From NCBI RefSeq assembly GCF_040115645.1, contig NC_089543.1, positions 7,032,194 to 7,096,193 of the forward strand: a DNA stretch of 64,000 nucleotides, written 5' to 3'. The stretch comes from Euwallacea fornicatus. Lineage: Eukaryota; Arthropoda; Insecta; Coleoptera; Curculionidae. Numbering within the stretch: position 1 is the first letter of the stretch; each line of letters begins with the position of its first letter. Below the pieces are notes generated by a model. That model had not been told where the DNA came from and did no database searches. It saw only the letters and a program-made list of their open reading frames with translations. Shown piece by piece: positions 48,540 through 58,546 of the stretch. The translations under genes and the position numbers were made by a program.

Positions 48540-49712
48540 CTATTGCAATTTATCATCTTTATTAAAATACTTCATTTCAATTTTCTTCACTAAATCAATC
48601 AGGGATGGATATCTCCGAACAATTTCGGCTAAATCATTTCTCGGTAATGGAGTTGTTAGGACAGTGAAAAGGTGCCCAAATACCAAAGCATCTAATTCAG
48701 TAGGCCTGAAATAAGTATTCTTCCTACAATACCGATCAGAAAGCATTAGTTACATCCAGTCTTCGACTGGCGTTCTAAGCTTATCGGTTAAGAGATCACA
48801 CTTAAAGTTACTTACGAATCCACAAAGAAATACAATTTATTATCTAGCCTGTCACTTAAAGCTTTGCAGCATAATTCTACCTCTTGATAGACCTCATATA
48901 GGTTTTTATTATACCAATCTAACAATTTCAACTTTTTTGCTATTTGGTTTTTTTTTTCTCTGTTTTGGAAATGATTAAGGGGCCAAGGATGCACTGAACC
49001 ATGTCTAATGCTTGTTACTTCATCATAAGTTTCCTTATCTATCCAGCAAATGTATAACTAAAAGACAAATCAATAACTTCCTAACGTCAAATAAAGTACA
49101 GTAGAAATAATCTCAGAAAGATCATTTAAAGAGTGCACCTACCTCTGCAATTTCGATTACATTCCTAACTAAAGTCATGTAAGCCCTCAAGTTAGATTTT
49201 TGCTCATCGTCGAGTTTGTCAGTTAAAGATATTCCCTTTCCATTGACAAATTGAACAATGCCTTCTAATTCCGCAATAACAAATCGGCCAGCTTTGATAA
49301 AAGGCACTTTCCCAGTAGGCGACATGGCTTCGGCATTGGCTCGTGGCTCGACTTGATAATCTAGATGACACATTTTAAGAAATGCCTGCACTGCTAGGCA
49401 ATTCGCATTATCAGGAAGTAGAATCTGTTCCACCTCATAAGGTTGGAACAATTTCACATCTTTTGACCACGGTTCTTGCGCTAAAGAGAAAAGTAGCCGT
49501 ATAGTATCATTTTACCAAGATGATGGTATTTAGCATCAATAGTACACGGTTAATTTTTATATTGAAATTTGGACATAAAGCTCAATGAGGAGTAAACGAA
49601 AACAAATATATTTTTTTTACAATTCGTAATTAAAGTGTATTATTAGGAATATGTGTCGGTGTTCGGTACCTCCTAATTCAATAGATACTTTATCTATCAA
49701 CGACGATGGCAT
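48540..49712 (-). CDS. Mtx2: Metaxin-2, mitochondrial outer-membrane protein
   Basis: Four exons: 49712-49670, 49480-49143, 49057-48816, 48705-48540. They total 789 nt, 262 residues, almost exactly the length of human MTX2 (263). Conserved blocks are QILLPDNANCLAVQAFL, NAEAMSPTGKVPFI, HPWPLNHF and PTELDALVFGHL, in the same order as in the human protein. It has a GST-like fold (thioredoxin-like N-terminal, helical C-terminal). Metaxin-2 sits on the cytosolic face of the mitochondrial outer membrane with Metaxin-1 and helps import and assemble beta-barrel proteins; in neurons it also links mitochondria to motors. Same strand as Utp6, with about 600 bases between the Utp6 start and the Mtx2 stop. 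Confidence 0.96.
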
Positions 49713-51430
49713 TTTTTCCTTCTAAATTTTAAATGACGCAACTTTCTATTTAAACCCTGAGGATGTACAAAAATTTTCATGCATCAAATAACAAAACCAA
49801 GTGGAGAATTCCGACAGTCTGATTATTGACAAATGGCGTTATAGCTTACTGTCAGAGGAGTTGTAGCGATTTCGACTCGCGGATAGTATGCATCCGATAC
49901 CCGGGAAATTAACCTCAGTGCTCTGTAACACTACGTAAACCGCTGTAAAAATGCCTTCTGGTTATAATGGATTACTTACAAAAGTCACATGCCAATAAAA
50001 ATTACAAATTCTCGACAATTTGGTGGAAAAAACCTTTCCTGCAGGATCGCGATACGATGCGCTTCTGGCGATTGTTTATATGAGAATTAAATTTATTAGA
50101 TTACATATAAAATAGTAAAGTTGATAATGGCCTTATTTTTAATACACACATCAATTATGAACATAACGAATGATATTCTAAATGAGTGTTGTTTTTAAAA
50201 AAAGCTCCGATTTCGTTTACGATAGATTCGTCTTTGAAATAAATGTATTCGTTTGCCTGTTGCTTGTGATATCAGTTGGATTTGAGTGGAAGTACTAAAG
50301 TTTTATTTGTAGGAAGATAGCATTGCAATTTATTACAATATTCATTCCCTTTATTAATAATTATTACGACTGCAAAGGCGTTTTTTAATAGTGATAGCTT
50401 AAGAACGAGCAATAAATCGTGTCATTTAATTCATCCAACAACAGACGAATGTAAGATATCGTCTGTGAGCTCGTAATCCAATCGGCGATTTCGAGAGTCT
50501 TACTTTGAGTAGATTTAGGTGTGGGAGGGAGCTCCCTCGATTTGTTGGAAATTTTCATAACTGCAAATTGGCTCATGCACATGTTTTGTCAGTAAACGAA
50601 ACAACGAAAATTTATATCCAGTTATTAATTTTTTTTCCGTGTGTGGCGCCCTCTATGAACTCCGATTTCTTCTCCATCCAAATTACAGTTTTCTTCCTGG
50701 CTCCACACTCGCCATCTGCCGTTTAAGGACAGAAACTTTTACAGGTTTCTTTCTATCCAAATTACAGTTCCCTTGTTCTACGTGCGCCATCTGCCGTCTA
50801 GGGGCGGAATCTTACAGATTTTTTCCCACCTGATTTTTCACCTGCATACCTATAGGCGTACGCGGTGCAATTAGCACGGCCTGCGCCCCTTCAGAACCAC
50901 CCCCCATCACCCCAAAAACAGGCATACGGAAGGATTGATTTGGAAAAAAAACCTATGAACTACACCACTAAACATATTAGAACATATCGAATGACAATTA
51001 AGACATTCGCTTGTCAACAATTGAACCGCGAAAGTTCGTTTTGTGTTTTCATTAACAGAAAAGTGGGAATTAACTTAAAATTTTAAATTTGAAATAGAAA
51101 TATAATCTCATTTAAAATCGAGAAGCAAAAATAAGAAAAGGTATCGTCCCTGTGGATCGAAAGACCATCTACGGAACCAAGAAAGAAGAGGTAAGCAAAA
51201 AAAAAGAAGCCCGTTCCTAGAGGATCTTCCAAAAAGTCCTGTTTTGCAAAGTATAGGCTCCTCTATTCCCGAAATATGAGAACTAATAATAAAATTTCCC
51301 TTCCTCCTAACGCACTAAAAACTTATCATTGACATTATCCTAAAGTAAAAGACTTTTCGTAGAGGACTACATTAGTTTCATCGACTGTTCCCTTGCAATT
51401 GGAATTTACCCAAAACTATTCCTCTGTTTT
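49713..51430. other. Intergenic DNA upstream of Mtx2
   Basis: No recognised gene. It contains a 65-codon minus-strand ORF (50385-50582) with coding-like composition (ELPPTPKSTQSK, SYIRLLLDELND) and a TATAAAT about 35 bases before its ATG, which could be a small unrecognised gene or exon. It also holds a diverged tandem duplication with CTCF-like motifs (50646-50820). The rest is A+T-rich and shows nothing clear. Confidence 0.4.
50646..50792 (-). promoter_or_regulatory. Cluster of three CTCF-like motifs
   Basis: Read on the minus strand, AGAGGGCGC (50654-50646), AGATGGCGA (50717-50709) and AGATGGCGC (50792-50784) match the Drosophila CTCF core AGRKGGCGC (the middle one with one mismatch), all in one orientation within 150 bases. 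Two of them come from an imperfect tandem duplication (about 50669-50740 and 50748-50820). Insulator function is inference. Confidence 0.4.
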
Positions 51431-51437
51431 TAGTACA

Positions 51438-51607
51438 GAAACCGAAGCGTTCCACCCCGACGAAGCGAAAAGAATTCTACTACCCACCACAGCAAGCAAC
51501 TATCATTATCCTTCAGAGTCTTCGAGATATAGCATCTGTTGGGTCTTCAATTTCTGGGATGGTTGAGAAAGTAGGGCTTTTCCACGGCTCCACAGCCTTC
51601 ACCAAGG
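51438..51607 (+). other. Exon-like segment, unrecognised
   Basis: A pyrimidine-rich acceptor (CTCTGTTTTTAG) is followed by one fully open frame of ~56 codons ending at a good donor (ACCAAG|GTAGGT). The peptide contains QKPKRSTPTKRKEFYYPPQ and VGLFHGSTAFTK. The other frames and the opposite strand are broken by stops. Probably an internal coding exon of an unrecognised plus-strand gene; partner exons are uncertain. Confidence 0.4.
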
Positions 51608-51875
51608 TAGGTACAATCAACTTTGGTCTATCATTTTCAATTACAATTTAGAACAAGTAAAATTGGACTTTCTCGCATTTCAAGTGTGAATGGGGCGCGC
51701 CTGCCTTTGTGGTGGTTTAAGCCCTAATCATTTGTCAATTTTGGCTCTTTTGAAAGCAACCACTCCTATACATTCAAAGGTTCTCATATATTTAGCATTT
51801 ATTTGGAGAAATTTGCTTATTTCATCTTAGGGTATTGTTTTATTAACAATGTGAGACATGTTTATCGGAAGGGAC

Positions 51876-52069
51876 TATTTATTTTAGCAAAATTACAATA
51901 ATTTTTGTTTAAATTTCCCTTATAGTAAATCAGTTCATACATTGTATCACCAAGTTACATTGTATGAACGAAGACACATTATATCACCAATATTTATTTT
52001 AGCAAAATTACAATAATATTTGTTTAAATTTCCCTTATAGTAAATCAGTTCATACATTGTATCACCAAT
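51876..52069. repeat. Tandem duplication, ~78 bp unit at 115 bp spacing
   Basis: 51876-51953 and 51991-52069 are nearly identical (starting TATTTATTTTAGCAAAATTA). The spacer carries CGAAGACACATT (51969-51980), whose inverse AATGTGTCTTCG follows the second copy, so the locus also has an inverted repeat. Confidence 0.8.
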
Positions 52070-52332
52070 GTGTCTTCGAAACCATCCACCAACCCTTCGG
52101 TGATAGTTTAATAATTGAAAATTGTAACATAACAACACATTTTAAATAGTGGCTTAAAAAATAACAGTCATAGATAAAGAAACAGTGTTAATTAATATAC
52201 ATATAATTATTTTCAGAATTTCATCCAATGGTTTTCTTTAAAAATTGCCATTTAAAGAAATCCATCATAGGTGAATAATAAACACTTAAACATTCCATTC
52301 GGGGAATTCTTCCTATGAATCGTCGTTACCTC

Positions 52333-52376
52333 GCTTTGTATCTGTATCCGCGGTGGCGGCGACGTTGCCATTTTTG
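52333..52376 (-). other. Possible first coding exon, minus strand
   Basis: In a small CpG-rich patch, minus-strand ATG in good context (ACAAAAATGG) opens MATSPPPRIQIQSE and runs directly into the donor GAG|GTAACG. No downstream partner exon was found in phase. It may be the start of an unseen gene or chance. Confidence 0.25.
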
Positions 52377-52855
52377 TCTCTCTCCGAAAATTGCAATAAT
52401 TTTATAATTTTCACCTTCTTTCGTTATAACAAACGTTTACTTTATTTATACGAGATGTTTTTGGTATTAGAAAGTTATAACTTGCCATTGGGGAAAGATA
52501 GAAAAGACAGATTCCTCAATTTTTCGTTTCCCACTTTTTAAAGCGATGATAAGTGCTTTAAATTCATTACACAGAGATACATACGAATATGATTTGAAGT
52601 TGTTAAAACTAAAATTACTGTTAATAATTGGAGTAGTTATCTAGCACTGGTTTAATGGAATTTGTTTATGTAAATTAATCGATTACAGGTAAAAATTATA
52701 ACAAAAGAAGGTGAATGAGAGAGATGGTACAAAGGGGGTAATGAGGGGATGTTGAAGGGTTAATTTGCATTATTTGTCAATGCAAATTGACCCTCCACCA
52801 TCCACAATGATGAAAATTATTGAGGAAACCCAGTAATTTTCAGAAAAGCATTCAT

Positions 52856-53662
52856 TGGAAGAATTCCCTTTTTTTTTGATTTCTTGCACAATCCGGCAAC
52901 ACTGTACGACACCGGGCCCAAAGAGGGCCCGGCAGAGAAACGGACGCAACGCAAAGATACGTGGAGAAGAAACCCTCCAGGTACCTTGACGAGGAGTCGG
53001 CCTCTCGACCGACCCCTCTTTGGGGGTCTTAACCCAATTGTTAGATCCGGCAGAACAACAACGACCACAAGCCGGAGTCGCCCCCCGGTGAACGGGCAAA
53101 CGGAGGAATCATCAATGGGGCCAGCACCGATGAGGCCTTCGTTCACGACGCCCCCCGAAGAGGTGCAGCAACAAGTGCCGCTGTCGTTAACTGGTCCAGA
53201 TCCCGAGGGAAAAGACGGCGAGAGCCACCGAAAACTTTACTAGTCTAAGTTCTAGGATTTTGCGAGGAGACGGTTTTTTACCGGTGGTTCCATCTGCGGC
53301 CACGATAGGAATCGAACGGTACCGAAGGGCCATCTCAGAGGGAGCTGGTGCTGATCGTCACAAGTCGGAAAGTCAGCGAAAGGGAAGGTCCCAGACGGCA
53401 ATTCGTTGCAATTCAATTCGACGCAATCGTCGGGAACCACCCGTTCTATCCTCACAACGTAACGAACAAAGGATTAATTCCTTGTTCTTGAATCAAAAAC
53501 GGATCAATCCACTTATTTCAAGAGGAACGATCCAGATTCAAACGTTTGGAGGGAATAAAGATGACAAAAACGTCGTCGACAGAACGGGGGGTTCAAAATG
53601 GGATGGGGGGCAAAATGGGGGCCGAGACGGAGGATCGGAAAAAGGGCGTTAAGGTACATCAG
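52856..53662 (+). other. GC-rich exon-like island with strong 3' donor
   Basis: This ~800 bp block is much richer in G+C than the rest of the window. It begins after an acceptor (TAATTTTCAG) and ends at an excellent donor (CATCAG|GTAAGAAC). One frame is open from the acceptor to a TAG at 53241-53243 (about 129 codons, with GPKEGPAEKRTQRKD, NGQTEESSMGPAPMRPSF); a second frame is open at 53260-53652. Neither resembles a known protein. It could be a terminal coding exon, or a long 5'UTR exon with upstream ORFs of a plus-strand gene lying to the right. Low-complexity Gly runs near its end argue for caution. Confidence 0.35.
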
Positions 53663-54313
53663 GTAAGAACCCAAAATAAAACTTTAACAGAGCAGAGAAG
53701 ACGAAAATTTGGTTCAGGTTAGCAGCAGCAAGGGGGCACACCATTGGGAAGTGGCTCGATATGGTTATCGAGGCTGCAGGTAGGGAGGGCGTCACCTACA
53801 AAGGGTAGGGGGCGACTCGCTAAAATAGGTAAAACGTAGGGTTCACAGGGCGCAGCACCTCAAATCGTGGGGACCTAGAAAGAAGATTGGCACCATGAAG
53901 CTCACATTTAAGGTTCTCGAAGAACACTTAACGAGCAAGTAAGCAAGGGGTACAGGTAAATTTTGGGCAAAAATTTCCACATTTGCCTAAATTCGCTCCT
54001 CATCAATCGATTCACACATCTAGCTTTTACAAAAGACACAATTTGATACATTTTTAGTAGGTAGGTAGGTAGGTTTAGCTCGACCAGAACTTTGACTCGA
54101 AAGAGTCTGAGTGACCAACGAAGAGACAGGATGTCATCGTTTGCCCCCTTTAGCAAACACTGAACACGTAACATGTTTTTTACAAGGGTTCTCTACGACG
54201 AGATCAAGGGGGGCCAGGGACACATCGAAGTTTCATAGGCATCGACTCTTTCAGCAGGAACAGGGAGTTGGTATTTGTTAATAATTTTTTAGTAACCTTT
54301 TTTAGCAGCAGAA

Positions 54314-54405
54314 ATGGCATTTTGTAAATTCGTAAGGTGCATTTGGCGTGAGCAAGGTAAAAAGAAGCAGAGAGCAGAACTTGTCGGAGAAGAAAATATT
54401 GAAGG
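54314..54405 (+). other. Possible first coding exon, plus strand
   Basis: After an acceptor (CTTTTTTAGCAG) the first ATG opens 30 codons (MAFCKFVRCIWREQGKKKQR, then AELVGEENIE) ending at the donor GAAG|GTAAGC in phase 1. Together with the GC-rich island upstream it suggests a gene whose next exons lie beyond 54.4 kb, possibly beyond the satellite. Not recognised. Confidence 0.35.
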
Positions 54406-57180
54406 TAAGCACAGAAATTTGATTTTAATTTGAATATCGAGTGCTTATTTCCAACAAGGTACGAGTATCATACAGCAGTAGTGTCTATACAGGGAACTAA
54501 TTTAAAATTCAAAATACAACAGTTATACAAAGTGTGTATTACATTAATAACTGAATTTTTTAATTGAAAAAGTAGGCATTCATCCATTTTAACAATAAAA
54601 CATCTTCAAATTTAGTTTTTTTTTAAATTTTATAGGGAACATAAGAAGCTGTAAAATATAGACACATAAAAGGAATTATTTTTTTTAACTTCAAGTTTTT
54701 ATAGATATTATTGTTTCTTTAAACAAATTATAACTTGTAGGATATTTCCTTTCATTTCTTACACAGCTATTTTAACAAAAACTATTATTTACAACAAGTA
54801 GATAGTTTACTATATTTCAGTAGAAAGTTCAACGCAGAGAGAATTTTTACTTGTATATTATTATTGTTTTGGTAAACATATACACATTCATACACTGACT
54901 CATTTGTTTCAGAGTTAGTCTGTAAAAAGTTTATCAAAGGTACGATTCCATTTTCGATGAAAATGTGTAGTTTATACAGCTCTATAATTTTAAAAAAATC
55001 AGGGCTAAACCGCACAATTAATAAAACTAATGCAAATTAGGGGACATGTTTAAATGAATATTTTTTCATAAAATATGAGAAAATATGTGAAGGAACCTTC
55101 TCTTAAAATTAATGACATCACTTAACTTGCACCCAACATGTATATTTCTTTTAATACTTATTTACAGTGTATTTCCTAAAGGTAAGGAAAATGTTTTATA
55201 CGAAATTTATCAAAATTTACAGCTATAGTTTCTCACTGGATTATTTAAAATGAATTAATTTTAAAATTTCCTAAAACTGTTGAAGAACAAAATACTTAAA
55301 ATTACTCAAAGAACAATCCAACCCCTAAACTTTCACCTATTATTATGTAGGAAACACATCGTAAATACACACATTTGATTCTGGAGGTAAGATCACCTAC
55401 ATTATTACTAAAACGTCCATTCAAAAAATAATTTTAATTCTCTTCTTCATTCCTTTAAGTATTTGCATCGTTTGCATCGAAGTACCAAACACGAAACACC
55501 CTATAGATTTACAGTACATTTACAATTTGCATTAAGAAATAATTCCAATACTTCACTTTTTTTCTTTTTGTTTTGTAAATGCACAATTGTTGATACAATC
55601 CTTTTTAGGTTAACCAAAGGATATAAAAAAATGAGGAGGAGGAGGAGGAGAAGGAGGAGAATACGACGGCAGCAGCAGCAGCACAAAGACAAAAAACAAC
55701 AGCAACGTAGCAACATAGCTTCGAGACTCTGCAGTGGATAAGGAGGATTTAAACAAGAACAGAAAGAAGATTTTCTCACAGTCGATTCACGTCACGTACA
55801 GAGAAGAAATATCCTAGGTACAAGATCGTTCACGCCATTTGACAATAATTTTCCAGTAATTTCAAAACTCATCATAGTATTTTGTAAAAACGTAACTTCA
55901 ATACTTTAATCTCTCTAACGTTCAAGTTAGCTAACTAGCTAACAACGAAATTAAATTGAGATTTTTTGAAGTTCTCGTATTTCTATTACAATACGTTCTG
56001 TAGAGTATCTGATATGGCGTGAACGACCCTGTATTTTATTTAGTATTTAAGTTTAGATTAAGCGTTTTCCGGGGTAGTCATCATTCGAGTTAGCAACGAA
56101 CTTTTAAAGAACGGATCGGGTGAATAATCCTCCCTCACACCCTCACACAAGGGGCGAGTCTCAAGTAGGAGTTTTCTTTTTCTTTTCTTAATACGAATCT
56201 TCAGGTTAAATTTATCAGAAATCCGAAATATCAAAAACAACTCAAAACGACTTCTTTACCACTCCAAAACAATCATTCCGTTCCATACTTTTTAGACAAG
56301 ATATTTTAACTAATACAAGTTTAGAGTATTTTTATGACACGTCGTGTTTTTGTCTTTTCTTTTTGTTACATTCACGTTATAAGAACTGACAAGCAGGAAC
56401 CCTGTATCATTTTCTTTAAAAAAACTCAAACTTGACGGATTATCGAAACAGTTCCTGCACTTTTTAATCGGTTTTTCAAATTTGAACGAAACGAAACATT
56501 TCACAAATTCACTTAAAAAATATGTATTTTTTTAAATTAAAAATTGGGTTTTGGAACCATACGAAACAGCAAGACAAATAAGACAACTTTTACACTTACT
56601 AAATATAACTAGAAGAGAATAAAAAACAGGAATGAATATGTCCCATGTAGAACTTTAGATTTATATAATAATAACTACAATAACAATTAAAAATCACAGT
56701 CAGTATTTTAGAACGAGCAGGATATTCGGGTGGTTTTTGAGGTTTCGGAAAAATATGAAACGTCACATAAAGATTTCTCTTAACTTTTCGAAGTCGACAT
56801 CGCGACACAAATCGAAAACTCCTACTTAATGGTATTAGTTGGCGAACCTCGGCTAACCGGAGATATTCGAAAAGTGACTGTTGCAACAATAACTCGGGCG
56901 TTTCTTAGCATATTTTAACGAAATTTTGCAGTGACGCATAGCTCGATCAGGCTAACATCTAACATTCGCCAAGGTTCGGGAAACGTAAAAAATGGGAGCC
57001 AAAGTACACGTTTTCCTCGTAACTTTTTCTTTTCTAATTTTTTCGATCGTTCGGCTCTCTAACAATTCACCCGGTCGTTTATTTATATTTGTTTGAATTT
57101 CTTCATCGTCATAATAATTTAGATTCACAAGTTACTGTACAAGTTACCTCAGAAAATATATCAGTTTAAGATGGCTCCTC
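54406..57180. other. Non-coding stretch with simple repeats and a MITE
   Basis: A+T-rich DNA. It contains a purine-rich AGG repeat followed by CAGCAGCAG (about 55631-55680), which yields only low-complexity Arg/Gln frames, and the inverted-repeat element at 55819-56033. No supported gene. Confidence 0.5.
55819..56033. mobile_element. Short inverted-repeat element (MITE-like), 215 bp
   Basis: The left end is TACAAGATCGTTCACGCCAT; the reverse complement of the right end is TACAGGGTCGTTCACGCCAT, an 18 of 20 match. No ORF inside. The ACAGGGT outer motif links it loosely to the other elements of the window. Confidence 0.65.
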
Positions 57181-57189
57181 TAACAGAAC

Positions 57190-58330
57190 GGTTTTTTAAA
57201 ATTTTTTTCCTCTTTTATTAATATCATTTTTTATTTTTCAATTCTTATTTTTTTCTTAATTTTTTCTCTTTGAGTTTTATTATCATTTTATTTTAAATTT
57301 ATTGTCTCTTGATCAATTTTTTATTTGTTGCTACTTATTGTTTTCTTAATTTTTCCTATTGCTAATTTTTATATTTTATTCTTTTTCTTTATTTATCATT
57401 TCTTTTTATTTGAAATATTTTTGTTTTCTTTCTTTTAGCTTCAATTTTTTTATTATTAATTTTCTTTTCTTTTTTATCATGTTTAATTTTTATATTTTCG
57501 TTTCAATTATCTTTTTTTCTTTACTTTTTTCATTGTTCATTTTCTTTTCTTAATTTTTATTCTCATTCATTTATCATTTCTTAATTTTTATTTTCTTCTT
57601 TACTTTTTTAATTGTTCAATTTCTTTTCTTTATTTTTATTTTATTCCTTTTTCTTATTTTTATTCTCATTCTTTTTTCTTTTTTTAATTGTTCATTTTAT
57701 TTTCTTTCGTTTTCTTATTATTCATGTTCCTTTCTTCATTTTTATATTTGTTATTCTCATTCGTTTTTTAATTGTTATTTTCTTTCGTTTTTATTTTCTT
57801 TTTTTCATTGTTCATTTTCGTTTCTTAATTTTTATTCTTTCTCTTTTCTTTATTTTTATTATCAGTGTTTTTATTCATTTAATTTTTTCTTTATTTAGAT
57901 TTCTAACTTTCGTTCCTTAATTATTTTATTATTCAAATTTTTAAATCATTTTTTTTTCTTTCATGTTTTTAATTGATTATTTCATTTCTTAATTCTTATT
58001 CTTTATTCTTTCTTTCTTTATTATTTTCTTTTCTGTACTTTCTATTCTTTTTCTTTCATCATTATTTTTTGTGTAATTGTTTTTTAATTCACATTACTTT
58101 TATTCATTTTAATTTCTTCTTTATTTATATTTTTAACATTCTTTATTATTATTTTTTTTAAATTCTTTCGTTATCATTATCTTTATTTTTCTTTATTATT
58201 CTTTTATTTATTTTAATTTTATCTCTATTGTTCTTTTTTGTTATATTTCTTTTTCTTTTTATTATTATAAGGTTTTTAATTGTTATTTGTTTATTTATTG
58301 TTATATTTGTTGTTTGTGGAATTGTGTGTG
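57190..58330. repeat. G-poor, T-rich low-complexity tract
   Basis: About 1.1 kb composed mostly of T with A and C; G is very rare on the plus strand. It is built from irregular TTTTCTTT and TTTTTATT words. Open frames here give only Phe/Ile/Leu-rich low-complexity peptides and are not genes. Confidence 0.85.
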
Positions 58331-58380
58331 TGAAATAAGAAACAATGAAAATGCCTCCAGTTGTTTTATTTAGTATTAAG

Positions 58381-58480
58381 AACCCGGGTTGGTAAGAAAT
58401 GAAACTGAAAGTCAGGTTAGTACAGAAATACAAAAATAAACAACCCGGGTTAGTTCAGAAAAACTGAAAATAGAGGGAAA
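58381..58480. repeat. Diverged ~60 bp duplicate with AACCCGGGTT palindromes
   Basis: The palindrome AACCCGGGTT occurs at 58381-58390 and 58442-58451. Each copy is followed by satellite-like words (GTCAGGTTAGTACAG after the first; GGTTAGTTCAG inside the second) and by AAACTGAAA. These lie just before the satellite and look like its degenerate or ancestral units. Confidence 0.6.
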
Positions 58481-58546
58481 TCCACGCCCAAAAAATGAGA
58501 AATATTTTGAAAACTCTAACTGATAGAATAATTTACAAAATATACT

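Noticed and set aside
52770..53146. Minus-strand ORFs of ~109 codons in the GC-rich island
   Set aside because: High G+C lowers stop frequency; the plus strand has the better splice sites and composition.
55463..55779. ORFs on both strands with Arg and Gln or Leu and Cys runs
   Set aside because: They come from the AGG and CAG simple repeats and have no other coding evidence.
57359..58433. Several 60-100 codon ORFs rich in Phe, Ile and Leu
   Set aside because: They are translations of the T-rich low-complexity tract, with no splice or start context.
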